Assembly: GCF_008041935.1 (NCBI RefSeq)
Contig: NZ_VKAC01000004.1
Location: 310,001 to 374,000, forward strand
Reading direction: 5' to 3'
From: Quadrisphaera setariae
GTDB lineage: Bacteria > Actinomycetota > Actinomycetes > Actinomycetales > Quadrisphaeraceae
DNA: 64,000 nt
The position numbers were made by a program, and so were the translations under genes. Below are positions 1 through 7,627 of this stretch, piece after piece. Numbering within the stretch: position 1 is the first letter of the stretch; every line of letters begins with the position of its first letter. The notes below the pieces were generated by a model. It saw only the letters and a list, made by a program, of their open reading frames with translations, ran no database searches and had not been told where the DNA came from.

Positions 1-406
1 GCGCCAGTCCGTAGAAGCCGGACCACTCCTCCCCCGGGTAGGAGGACGACGGCGACGGCTGCGAGGTGGCCGCCGGGGCCGGCGCACCGCTGCCGTCGTG
101 GACGGCGCTCAGCACGGCGGCGGCGATGACGGCCGCCGCCGCGGCGGACGCCACCGCCGCGACCACCAGGCGCGACCGCCAGCGCTTCGGCGCGGCGTCG
201 TCGTCCTGAGCTCCCACCAGCTCGACGACCGGGGCCGGCGCAGCCGGACCGGTGGCGCCGGCGCCGTCCCCGGCGGCGGCGTGCACGCGAGCCAGGCGCT
301 CCCCCAGCGCCGCGGGCTCGACGGTCTTGAGGGCGGCTCGGGCGCCGAGCGCCTGCGCGACCCGACGCTCCAGCGGCTCGTCGGTCGTGCGCTCGGTCGG
401 GGTCAT
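1..406 (-). CDS. Single-pass membrane protein following a SigE-family sigma factor (partial)
   Basis: The reading frame starts at an ATG that overlaps the TGA of the sigma-factor gene as ATGA, so the two are translationally coupled. It runs off the left edge after 135 codons. The N-terminal ~78 residues are hydrophilic and likely cytoplasmic. A transmembrane segment of Ala/Val/Ile follows (about residues 82-102), then a Pro/Ser-rich stretch typical of an extracytoplasmic linker. It has no clear anti-sigma zinc motif in the visible part. Proteins of this layout commonly follow SigE-family ECF sigma genes in actinomycetes and are presumed to sense or restrain the sigma factor; that role is inference from context. 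The linker contains an Asp run (AQDDDAAP) encoded by a 12-mer that recurs across the window. Confidence 0.75.
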   Translation of the reverse strand, partial: MTPTERTTDEPLERRVAQALGARAALKTVEPAALGERLARVHAAAGDGAGATGPAAPAPVVELVGAQDDDAAPKRWRSRLVVAAVASAAAAAVIAAAVLSAVHDGSGAPAPAATSQPSPSSSYPGEEWSGFYGLA

Positions 407-969
407 CGCGGGTCTCCTGCGGACGTCGAGGGACCGCCGAGCCGGCGGTGCAGCGCGGCCATGGCCTTGAGCGCGGTGGACTTCACGGTGCCGCGGGTGA
501 TGCCCATGGCCTCCGCGGTGGCGGCCTCGTCGAGCTGCGACCAGTAGCGCAGCACCACCACCTCGCGCTGGCGCTGCGGGAGGGCGGCGACGGCAGCGAG
601 CACCTCGCGGCGCTCGTCGCCGAGGAGGGCGAGCTCTTCGGCGGAGGGGTCGGGCGGGGCGTGCGGCGGGGTCCACGCGCGGGCGGTGCGGCGGCGGCGC
701 AGCGCCGAGCGGGCCCCGTTGACCACCGACCTGTTGAGGTAGGACTGCGCGCGGCTGGGGTCGCCGAGCTGGTGCCAGTGCCGCAGCAGACCGGTGAACG
801 CCTCCTGTGCGACGTCCTCGGCGGTGGCCTCGTCGTCGACGAGGAGCAGCGCGAGCCGGACGGTGGCGGCCCACCGCTGGACGAACAGGTCGTCGAACGT
901 CGGCGCCGCCTCTGCCGTCGGACCGGGCGGCGGGTGGTCGTCGTCCTGCGTGGTGGCCACTGCTGACAT
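403..969 (-). CDS. SigE-family ECF RNA polymerase sigma factor
   Basis: A 188-residue protein with sigma region 2 (about residues 24-95, including EDVAQEAF) and a region-4 helix-turn-helix (about 125-175: LPQRQREVVVLRYW, then AEAMGITRGTVKS). The order and spacing match the SigE/SCO family of ECF factors, which direct core RNA polymerase to stress or envelope promoters. The ATG at 967-969 is chosen because GAGGAG lies 8 bases upstream; an in-frame upstream extension to 1158 has no conserved content. The stop overlaps the start of the downstream membrane-protein gene (ATGA). This suggests a sigma/regulator pair. The target genes cannot be deduced from the sequence. Confidence 0.93.
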   Translation of the reverse strand: MSAVATTQDDDHPPPGPTAEAAPTFDDLFVQRWAATVRLALLLVDDEATAEDVAQEAFTGLLRHWHQLGDPSRAQSYLNRSVVNGARSALRRRRTARAWTPPHAPPDPSAEELALLGDERREVLAAVAALPQRQREVVVLRYWSQLDEAATAEAMGITRGTVKSTALKAMAALHRRLGGPSTSAGDPR

Positions 970-1097
970 CACCGGGTCTCCTCGGGCGCCACCACGGTGA
1001 TGGCTTCCCCTGCAAGACGTCTCAGGCGCCCCTGGGGTTGCCTGCCGCGCCGGACTTCTTCGACGGCGAGGCGGAGCAGCGCCGCGGTGGGCCGCGC

Positions 1098-1436
1098 TCA
1101 GGGCTCCGGGTGCCAGGGCTCGAGGTAGGTGACGGCGACGCCGCGCGCCCGTGCGCACGCGATCTCGCCGCGGGTGCTGGTCCCCACGTACCCGCCGAGG
1201 TTGATGACGTGGATGCGCTGGCTGAGGTCGATCTTGCGCTGGTGGAGGGCGTCGAGGTCCACCTCGACCTGCGAGGACTCGTCGAGACCCTCCTCGTGCC
1301 CGAACATCCCCACGCTGAGGACGATGCGCCCCTCCAGCGTGAGGCGCCGCTGCTCAGCCTCGAAGGCCTCGCGGAACCGGGTGGACCCGCACAGGGTCAC
1401 GACCTCGGGGAACGGTCCGGGTCCGGGTCCGGGCAC
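1098..1436 (-). CDS. Nucleoside 2-deoxyribosyltransferase-like small protein
   Basis: A 112-residue protein with the N-terminal signature VTLCGSTRF, then a long helix-forming region and GGYVGTSTRGEIACAR near the C-terminus. This layout resembles small Rossmann-like proteins related to nucleoside 2-deoxyribosyltransferase and DUF4406, seen in actinomycetes and phages. The catalytic Glu of true deoxyribosyltransferases cannot be assigned confidently, so enzymatic activity is uncertain. The gene stands alone between the sigma-factor operon and the STAS gene, reading away from the latter. The start could be a little downstream of the Pro/Gly-rich first ten residues. Confidence 0.7.
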   Translation of the reverse strand: MPGPGPGPFPEVVTLCGSTRFREAFEAEQRRLTLEGRIVLSVGMFGHEEGLDESSQVEVDLDALHQRKIDLSQRIHVINLGGYVGTSTRGEIACARARGVAVTYLEPWHPEP

Positions 1437-1580
1437 GGCAGCACGCTAGAGGGTGGTGGTCCTGCGTCGTCGCCGTCGCACCCCACGGCGCGGGCGGGTG
1501 ATCGACGGGCAGGGACCCGGGACGTGATCGACGCTGGGACCTCTGAGGCCCGAGCGGTGGTCCCCGGTGAAAGCGAGCGC

Positions 1581-2042
1581 ATGGCTCACGGCCTGCAGAT
1601 CCACCTCCACCTCGACCGGGGGGTCCCCGTCCTGGAGCTGACGGGTGACCTGGACCTCACCACGGCGGACGAGCTGCGGGTGCACGGTCGGGAGCTGGTC
1701 GACGCGGCGCTGGACCGGACGCGCTCGGACGCCGCGGGCGTCTCCGAGCCACCCGCGGTGGTGGTGCTCGACGCGTCCGGGGTCACCTTCGTCGACTCCT
1801 CCGGCCTCGGTGCGGTGGTGAGCATCCTCAAGCGGGCGCTGGCGCACCGGGCGGGGTTCAGCATCGCCGGGTCAGGGCCCCAGCTGCGGGCCCGGCTCGC
1901 GCAGACCGGGCTCGACCGCGTGGTCGCGCTGCACGCCTCCACGGGTGAGGCGGTGGTCGCGGCCATCGGCCCGGCGGCCGATCCGAACAGGCGTATCCCC
2001 GAAGGAGGCCATCGCGCTGGCCGCGGTGACGGTGCTGGATGA
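1581..2042 (+). CDS. STAS-domain anti-sigma factor antagonist
   Basis: A 153-residue protein. Residues ~5-125 form a STAS domain: LELTGDLDL strand, then VVVLDASGVTFVDSSGLG, where the DSSG serine pair (about S73/S74) is the usual site of phosphorylation by an RsbW-type kinase. The ATG at 1581 has GGTGAAAG upstream; the longer open frame before it has atypical content. The last ~25 residues are basic and extend beyond the usual STAS end. The next gene is a SpoIIE/PP2C phosphatase in the same direction, the classical partner that dephosphorylates such antagonists. No anti-sigma kinase lies in the window, so the partner kinase and sigma factor are unknown. Confidence 0.9.
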   Translation: MAHGLQIHLHLDRGVPVLELTGDLDLTTADELRVHGRELVDAALDRTRSDAAGVSEPPAVVVLDASGVTFVDSSGLGAVVSILKRALAHRAGFSIAGSGPQLRARLAQTGLDRVVALHASTGEAVVAAIGPAADPNRRIPEGGHRAGRGDGAG

Positions 2043-2091
2043 CATCATCAGGACCGGCACGGAGGTGTCTGACAGCTCCTCCGGTTCCACA

Positions 2092-2113
2092 GACCCACCA
2101 CCCGGGGTGGGTC
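2092..2113 (+). terminator. Hairpin between the STAS and LOV-phosphatase genes
   Basis: A perfect 8-bp inverted repeat (2092-2099 with 2106-2113, 6-base loop) lies 50 bases after the STAS stop and 43 bases before the phosphatase start. There is no T-tract. It could terminate or attenuate transcription between the two genes, giving the antagonist more transcript than the phosphatase. Confidence 0.5.
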
Positions 2114-2155
2114 GGCGCCCCCGCTCCGGCGCTGACGACCACAGAAGGCGAGACC

Positions 2156-4579
2156 GTGATCGGCTCCGACCCCGTCGCTGCGGGATCACCCCCTGCCCGT
2201 CAGACCCCGGGCCGGACGGCGGCCGTGGTGCAGGTGCAGTCAGACGCGTCGGCGGCCGTCCTCATGGTGGACCTGCCCTCGCGCACGGTGCTGTACGCCA
2301 ACGACGTCGCCGCGCAGATGGCGCCCGGCCTGTCCCTCCCGGTCAGCGCCGACGCCTGGTCGACCGCGGCGGACCTGCGCGACCTCGACGGCGAGCCGCT
2401 GGACGAGACCGACCACCCCCTCTCCCGCATCGCCCGCTTCGAGCCGGTCGCCGGTCAGGGCGTGTCGGCCGCGCGCCGCAGCGACCTGGGCGAGCGCCGC
2501 GAGCCGCTGTGGGTGGTGGCGCTCCCCCTCGACGACGCCCCCAACCTCGCCGGCCACGCGCTGGTGGTGTTCCTGCCGGTGCGCGACCGCGAGGAGCTCC
2601 AGCAGCGCGCCGAGGACGCCCACGCCGCGAGCCCGTCAGCGGCGGAGGTGGGCACCTCCTCCTCCGGTGACGGCGTGGCCGTGCGGGAGGCAGCGGTGCT
2701 CGCCACGGGCCTGTCCTTCACCGTGGCGGACGCGCGCACGCCGGACATGCCGCTGGTCTGGGTGAACCCCGCCTTCACCGCGGTGACCGGGTACACCTTC
2801 GAGCAGACGGTCGGCACCAACTGCCGCTTCCTGCAGGGGACGGCCACCGACCGGTCCGCCACCGCCCGCATCCGCGCGGCGCTGCGCGCCGGGGAGCCCA
2901 TCACCGAGACGCTCCTCAACTTCCGCGCCGACGGCACCGCCTTCTGGAACCAGGTGGCCCTCAGCCCGGTGCACGACGCCGACGGTGTGCTCAGCCACTA
3001 CGTGGGCATCCAGACCGACGTGTCGGCCCGGGTGGCCGCGGACGCCGAGCGCGAGCGCGCCCTGGCCGCCGCCAGGGAGGCGCGCGCCGAGGCCGAGTCC
3101 GCCCGCGCCGAGGCGGAGGCGGCCCGCGCCGACGTGGAGGGCGCGCACGCGCGCCTGCAGCTGCTGGCCGAGGTGACCCGGCAGCTGTCGGAGGTGGTCG
3201 ACCCCCAGGCGGCGCTGGACCGGCTGGCGCACCTCGTGGTGCCGGGCATCGCCGACTTCGCCATCCTCGCCGTCGTCGCCGACGGGGTGCAGCTGCCCGT
3301 GCCGACGCGCGACAGCCAGCGGGCCGTGGCCTCCGGTGTGCGCAACGGACGCCTGGGCATGCACGACGTCGCCTGGTGGCACCGCGACCCGGAGAAGCTC
3401 GACGCGCTCGCCGAGCACGCCCGCCTCCGGCTGACCTCCATGACCCCCGAGGGCCGCCGGGCCCTGGCCTCTCTGGTGGGCCCCGACGCGCAGACCGTGC
3501 TGGCGCTCCCGGCTCAGGACGACGACGAGCGCGCGGCGACCACCGGAGTCGCTGCCGGCACCGGCGGCTCCGACGAGCCCGACGTCGTCGCCACGATCTG
3601 CTCGCTGCTGGCTCCGGGCCCCGCACGGACCACGATGGAGCAGCTCGCGCCGTCGTCGATGGTGACGCTCCCCCTGCGCAGCCGCGGTCGCACGCTCGGC
3701 CTCATGACGCTGGCCACGGACGGCGTGCGTCCGCCGCTGGGCCGCACCGAGCTGGCGCTCGCCGCGGACATCGCCGCCCGCGCGGGCCTCGCGCTGGACC
3801 GCGCGCGGCTGTTCCGCCAGCAGCGCGACCTGGCCGAGGGTCTGCAGCGCGCCCTGCTCGACCTGTCGCCCACGGCCGCGCCGGGGCACGTGAAGGTGGC
3901 GGTCCGCTACGTGGCCGCAGCGGAGGCCGCGGCCGTCGGCGGCGACTTCTACGACGTCTTCACCCAGCCCGACGGCGCCGCCGTCGCCGTCATCGGCGAC
4001 GTCATGGGGCACGACACCCAGGCCGCGGCGGCGATGTCCCAGCTGCGCTCGATCGTGCGGACCCTCGGCATGGTCGGCACCGACGACCCGCGCCAGGTGC
4101 TGACCCGCGCTGACGAGGTCATGCGCGCCTCCGGCGTGGAGACCACCGCGACCGCCGCCGTCGTCCGGATCGACGTCCTGCAGGACGGCGGGCCCGCGAT
4201 CGAGGGCGTGCCCGGCTCGGTGGAGGTGCAGTGGTCGAACGCCGGCCACCCGCCGCCGGTGGTGGTCGGCGCCGACGGCCGGGTCTCGCTGCTCGAGGCG
4301 AGGACCACCGACCTGCTCATGGGAGTCGACCCGCGCACCAACCGCCGCCTGCACCGCACGCAGCTGGCCCCCGGCGCGCTGCTGCTGCTCTACACCGACG
4401 GGCTGGTGGAGCGGCGCGGGCAGGCGCTCTCGGAGGGCATCGCCCGGCTGCAGGAGGTGGTCGCCGCGGCGGTGGCCTCCTGCGGTGACCTGGAGGAGCT
4501 GGTGGACGCCGTCCTCGAGCAGCTGCTCCCCGCGGCCGCCTCCGACGACGTCGCCGTGCTCGCCGTCTGCCTCAGCTGA
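2156..4579 (+). CDS. LOV (blue-light) PAS-GAF-SpoIIE PP2C phosphatase
   Basis: An 807-residue protein from the GTG at 2156, chosen because AGAAGG lies 7 bases upstream. Order: a divergent PAS-like segment (about 25-150); a LOV domain (about 180-292); a short coiled coil of Ala/Glu/Arg (about 295-330); a GAF-like region (about 335-545); a SpoIIE/PP2C phosphatase (about 555-807). The LOV domain has the photoactive motif NCRFLQG with Cys223, and the expected flavin contacts Asn255 (LLNFRADG), Asn265 (FWN) and Gln286 (GIQTD). The phosphatase keeps the metal-binding motifs GGDFYD, GDVMGHD, YTDGLVER and DDVAVLAV. Inference: blue light controls dephosphorylation of a STAS antagonist, probably the product of the preceding gene, and so a sigma factor. 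Light responsiveness needs testing, but no known LOV key residue is missing. Confidence 0.93.
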   Translation: MIGSDPVAAGSPPARQTPGRTAAVVQVQSDASAAVLMVDLPSRTVLYANDVAAQMAPGLSLPVSADAWSTAADLRDLDGEPLDETDHPLSRIARFEPVAGQGVSAARRSDLGERREPLWVVALPLDDAPNLAGHALVVFLPVRDREELQQRAEDAHAASPSAAEVGTSSSGDGVAVREAAVLATGLSFTVADARTPDMPLVWVNPAFTAVTGYTFEQTVGTNCRFLQGTATDRSATARIRAALRAGEPITETLLNFRADGTAFWNQVALSPVHDADGVLSHYVGIQTDVSARVAADAERERALAAAREARAEAESARAEAEAARADVEGAHARLQLLAEVTRQLSEVVDPQAALDRLAHLVVPGIADFAILAVVADGVQLPVPTRDSQRAVASGVRNGRLGMHDVAWWHRDPEKLDALAEHARLRLTSMTPEGRRALASLVGPDAQTVLALPAQDDDERAATTGVAAGTGGSDEPDVVATICSLLAPGPARTTMEQLAPSSMVTLPLRSRGRTLGLMTLATDGVRPPLGRTELALAADIAARAGLALDRARLFRQQRDLAEGLQRALLDLSPTAAPGHVKVAVRYVAAAEAAAVGGDFYDVFTQPDGAAVAVIGDVMGHDTQAAAAMSQLRSIVRTLGMVGTDDPRQVLTRADEVMRASGVETTATAAVVRIDVLQDGGPAIEGVPGSVEVQWSNAGHPPPVVVGADGRVSLLEARTTDLLMGVDPRTNRRLHRTQLAPGALLLLYTDGLVERRGQALSEGIARLQEVVAAAVASCGDLEELVDAVLEQLLPAAASDDVAVLAVCLS

Positions 4580-4598
4580 CGGCACCGGCCTCGGCACG

Positions 4599-5237
4599 TC
4601 AGGGCAGGAGGCCCGAGCGGTAGGCCCACACCACGGTCTGCAGGCGGTCGCGCGTGCCGAGCTTGGTCATCACGCGGGTCAGGTGGGACTTCACCGTGGC
4701 GGTCTCGACGACGAGCCGGGCGGCGACCTCCTCGTTCGACAGCCCCTCCCCGAGCAGCCGCACGACCTCCACCTCGCGCGGCGTCAGGTCGTGCTCGGGC
4801 GGTGCGGGGGCGGCTCGGCGCCGGGCGAACTCGGCGATGACGCGCCGGGTGGTGGCCGTGTCGATGGCTCCACGACCGGCGGCGAGGGCGCGCACCGCGG
4901 CGACCACCTCGGCGGGCTCGGCGTCCTTGAGCACGAACCCGCTCGCTCCGGCCTCCAGCGCCCCGAAGACGTGCTCGTCGAGGTCGAAGGTGGTCATGAC
5001 GAGCACGGGCGGGGCGTCGTCGCGGGCCGTGATGGCCCGGGTGGCCTCCAGGCCGTCGCCGCCGGGCATCCGGACGTCCATGACCACGACGTCGGGCCGC
5101 TCCCGGCCCACCACGGCCACGGCCTCGCGGCCGCTGGAGGCCTCGCCGACCACGGCGAGGTCGCCCTCGGACTCGAAGACCACCCGGAAGCCCGCTCGCA
5201 CCACGGCCTGGTCGTCCGCCACGACGAGGCGGATCAC
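4599..5237 (-). CDS. NarL/LuxR-family response regulator
   Basis: A 212-residue protein with an N-terminal receiver (acidic pair ADD near residue 8, phospho-acceptor Asp54 in VVMDVRMP, Thr in MTTFD, Lys in FVLKD) and a C-terminal LuxR HTH (about 148-205: LTPREVEVVRLL and SNEEVAARL). The GTG at 5235-5237 overlaps the TGA of the upstream kinase gene (GTGA), so it is coupled to its cognate sensor. The operon order is CPBP membrane protease, kinase, regulator. Targets are not evident; autoregulation or control of the membrane protease gene is plausible. Confidence 0.95.
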   Translation of the reverse strand: MIRLVVADDQAVVRAGFRVVFESEGDLAVVGEASSGREAVAVVGRERPDVVVMDVRMPGGDGLEATRAITARDDAPPVLVMTTFDLDEHVFGALEAGASGFVLKDAEPAEVVAAVRALAAGRGAIDTATTRRVIAEFARRRAAPAPPEHDLTPREVEVVRLLGEGLSNEEVAARLVVETATVKSHLTRVMTKLGTRDRLQTVVWAYRSGLLP

Positions 5238-6487
5238 GGGTGCGCCTCTGCCACCGGGACGGCAGGGACCGCGACCTCGAAGACCACCCGCCACGTCCCG
5301 CGCCCGGTCATGCCCACGTCCAGGTGTCCGCGGACGAGGTCCGCGCGCTCGCGCATGCCCGTCAGCCCCAGCCCCGGTCGCGAGACCGGACCCGGCTGAC
5401 CGGGGTGTGCAGCGCTCCCCTGCCGCACCTCGCTCTCGACCTCCAGCCGCACCCGGTCCGCGGCGGTGGTCACCGCCAGCACCACCCTCGCGCCCGGCGC
5501 GTGGCGGCGCGCGTTGGCGAGCGCCTCCTGCGCGGTGCGGTACACGGCGACGTCGGCGAGCGGCGGGAGCACCACCTCCGGCCCGCTCCACCGCGCCTCG
5601 ACGCTGTCGCCGGCGGACCTGGCCGACTCGACGAGGGCGGGCAGCTGCGCGAGGCCCGGGACGGGCGCGCCTCCGCCGTCGTCGTCCTGCTGGCCCGCGG
5701 CCGACGCGTCCGCGCTGGCGCGCAGGATGCCGACGATCGAGCGCATGTCGCGCAGGGTGGCACGGCCCTGCTCGCGCAGTTCGCGCAAGGCGGCCTTGGC
5801 GCGCTCGGGGTCGGTGTCGACGAGGCGCTCGGCGGCGCCGGCCTGCACGACGATCCCTGACAGGTGGTGGGCGGCGACGTCGTGCAGCTCCCGCGCCATC
5901 CGGGTCCGCTCCTCCGCCACGGCCGTCCGGGCGAGCACCGCCTGGTGCTCCACCTGGGCGGCCGCAGCAGCCAGCAGCGACCGCTGGTGCGCTCGGCGCA
6001 GCGCCACCCATCCGCCGACCGCCGCGGCCGCGGACGTGGTGGTGGCAGCACCCGCAGCCGCGAGGAGCGCTGCGCCCGGGCCAGGGGCGGCTGCCGCGAG
6101 CCCGACGGCCTGCACGGCGACCGACGCGGTGACCGCCACCACCAGGCGGCGGCCCGGCAGCAGCGTCCCCGCGGTGTACGCGGCGACGAGCAGCCCGGCG
6201 CCCTGCAGGCTCGTGTCGGCCGGCAGGACGGCGAGCAGTCCCGCCTGCAGGACGGACACCAGCGCCAGGGTCACGAGCGGCCTGCGGTGGCGCAGCACCA
6301 GCAGCAGGCACTGGGCCACCGCCACCGCGACGACGCTCGCCGTCAGCAGCGGGGCCACCTGGACGCCTTCGCTGCGCGCGACCGGACCGAGCAGCAGCAG
6401 GAGCCCGCCCGCGCTCACCACCGCCCACGCCAGCGCCGCCACAGCGTCCCGGCGGTGGGCGTGGTCAGCGTGGGACCGGGCTGTCAC
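5234..6487 (-). CDS. DesK/NarX-type sensor histidine kinase (HisKA_3)
   Basis: A 417-residue kinase. About residues 14-170 hold several hydrophobic segments, so the sensor is membrane-embedded with little periplasmic domain. The dimerisation box MARELHDVAAHHLSG carries phospho-accepting His202. The C-terminal HATPase domain shows the N-box in QEALANARRHAP and the G-box in LGLTGMRERADLV. An acidic/glycine linker (GQQDDDGGG) separates parts of the catalytic core. The GTG at 6485-6487 overlaps the stop of the CPBP gene (GTGA), and its own stop overlaps the response-regulator start. Small membrane-sensor kinases of this class often detect membrane or cell-wall stress; the stimulus here is unknown. 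Confidence 0.94.
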   Translation of the reverse strand: MTARSHADHAHRRDAVAALAWAVVSAGGLLLLLGPVARSEGVQVAPLLTASVVAVAVAQCLLLVLRHRRPLVTLALVSVLQAGLLAVLPADTSLQGAGLLVAAYTAGTLLPGRRLVVAVTASVAVQAVGLAAAAPGPGAALLAAAGAATTTSAAAAVGGWVALRRAHQRSLLAAAAAQVEHQAVLARTAVAEERTRMARELHDVAAHHLSGIVVQAGAAERLVDTDPERAKAALRELREQGRATLRDMRSIVGILRASADASAAGQQDDDGGGAPVPGLAQLPALVESARSAGDSVEARWSGPEVVLPPLADVAVYRTAQEALANARRHAPGARVVLAVTTAADRVRLEVESEVRQGSAAHPGQPGPVSRPGLGLTGMRERADLVRGHLDVGMTGRGTWRVVFEVAVPAVPVAEAHP

Positions 6488-7416
6488 ACCGGCGATCCTG
6501 CCGAGCGGACCGGGGCACCGCCCAGCGGAGCGGTCCCGCGGGGCAGGCCGAGACGGCCTCGGGTCAGGACGACGACGACCGCCGCCGCCACCGCCGCCCC
6601 CAGGAGCAGCCAGCGCTGCAGCTCGTCGCCGCCGACGCCGGGGAAGGTCGCCGCCCAGAAGACCGTGACGGTGTTGTTGAGGCTGACGTGGAAGAGCATG
6701 ACGATCGGCAGGCTCTGCCCGGTCCGGTTGAACAGCCAGATGATGACGACGTTGAACAGGGCGCTGAAGGCGACGAACACCACCACGGCCGTCCAGGTGA
6801 CGTCGGGCCAGGAGCCCCACTCGGTGAGGAACAGGGGCAGGTGCCACACGCCCCAGAGCGGTCCGAGCACCGCGGCAGCGCCGAGCGGGCCGAAGCGCTC
6901 CTGCAGGAGCGGCAGGGCGAAGTCGCGCCACCCCGGCTCCTCCGCCAGTCCCGTGGTGAGCATCTGCAGCAGCAGGAGCGGCACGTAGGAGACCACGAGC
7001 AGGAGGCCCGGGGCGCGCACGTCACCGCCGGAGGCGACCGCTCCCAGCGACAGCACCGCGACCGGCACGGCGAACAGGGCGACGGCGTACCAGCGGGGAG
7101 CAACCCGCCAGCGCAGCAGGCGACCGACCCACACCCGCAGCCCGGCGCGGCCGGTGGTCAGCGCGGTGACGACGAAGGCAGCGCCGAGCGGGCCGAGGTA
7201 GGCGCCGGGGAGCATCCCTGTGAACTGGGTGGTGCCCAGCACCGAGGGGAAGGAGAAGTCGAGCACCCCCAGGCCGTTGCGGGACAGCACCCACGGTGTC
7301 CACGCGAGCCAGCTCAGACCGAGCGCGAGGGTGAAGAAGGCGACGAGCGGGTGCTCGCGCACCAGGGTGGCGGCGCGCGGCGCACGGGTGCGCTGCGGCC
7401 TGTCGACGACGGTCAT
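6484..7416 (-). CDS. CPBP-family intramembrane metalloprotease
   Basis: A 310-residue, multi-pass membrane protein. The family motifs are present in order: EEPGWR (the EExxxR motif), WGVWHLPLF (the second-motif His) and FHVSLNNT (the third-motif His/Asn). These residues form the glutamate/histidine metal site of CAAX/CPBP proteases. The ATG at 7414-7416 has AGGGAGGA upstream. It is the first gene of a coupled operon with a DesK-type kinase and NarL regulator, which suggests the protease takes part in the same membrane-stress pathway, for instance by processing a membrane protein. The leader from the likely promoter at 7584-7612 is about 160 bases and contains a strong hairpin. Confidence 0.9.
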   Translation of the reverse strand: MTVVDRPQRTRAPRAATLVREHPLVAFFTLALGLSWLAWTPWVLSRNGLGVLDFSFPSVLGTTQFTGMLPGAYLGPLGAAFVVTALTTGRAGLRVWVGRLLRWRVAPRWYAVALFAVPVAVLSLGAVASGGDVRAPGLLLVVSYVPLLLLQMLTTGLAEEPGWRDFALPLLQERFGPLGAAAVLGPLWGVWHLPLFLTEWGSWPDVTWTAVVVFVAFSALFNVVIIWLFNRTGQSLPIVMLFHVSLNNTVTVFWAATFPGVGGDELQRWLLLGAAVAAAVVVVLTRGRLGLPRGTAPLGGAPVRSAGSPV

Positions 7417-7508
7417 GGTGGGGTCCTCCCTGGGTGAGAGCCCCTCGAGCGGGGCTGCTCCGACGCTAGGAACGGGACCCCTCCCGACTCGACGTCCACA
7501 GGTCGGCA

Positions 7509-7538
7509 CCTGGCCTGCGACTCGAGTCGCAAGCCAGG
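7509..7538 (-). promoter_or_regulatory. 30-bp inverted repeat in the CPBP mRNA leader
   Basis: A near-perfect palindrome: arms 7509-7522 and 7525-7538 match except for one position, which becomes a G-U pair in the minus-strand RNA. In RNA this gives a ~13-bp stem with a tetraloop, inside the predicted 5' leader of the CPBP operon, 93 bases before its start. It may be an RNA control element or a binding site for a dimeric protein. Confidence 0.5.
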
Positions 7539-7580
7539 GCGTGGCGTTCACGGACGTCGGCCATCACTGACGACCACCGC

Positions 7581-7624
7581 GTCAACCTAGGGTTGACGAC
7601 TGAACGCGTCAACCCTAGGTTGAC
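7581..7624. promoter_or_regulatory. Symmetric divergent promoter built from two palindromes
   Basis: Two 17-bp palindromes, GTCAACCTAGGGTTGAC (7581-7597) and its exact reverse complement GTCAACCCTAGGTTGAC (7608-7624), are separated by 10 bases. On the plus strand they supply a -35 TTGACG (7593-7598) and a -10 TAGGTT (7616-7621) 17 bases apart; the start codon at 7628 follows the -10 box by 6 bases, predicting a leaderless mRNA. On the minus strand the same repeats supply TTGACG (7612-7607) and TAGGTT (7589-7584), again 17 apart, towards the CPBP operon. A protein binding either palindrome would cover both promoters. The Clp-N/HTH protein encoded next is the obvious candidate. Confidence 0.85.
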
Positions 7625-7627
7625 GAC

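Noticed and set aside
1945-2670. Open frame overlapping the STAS end and phosphatase start
   Set aside because: Switches from plausible residues to Arg/Pro-rich shadow; no conserved domain; both real genes occupy the region.
2636-4597. Long open frame on the minus strand opposite the LOV phosphatase
   Set aside because: Composition is an antisense shadow of high-GC codons; no domain, and the plus strand holds a full conserved protein.
7466-7564. 32-codon minus-strand ORF in the CPBP leader
   Set aside because: No ribosome-binding site and the sequence overlaps the leader hairpin; retained only as a possible leader peptide.
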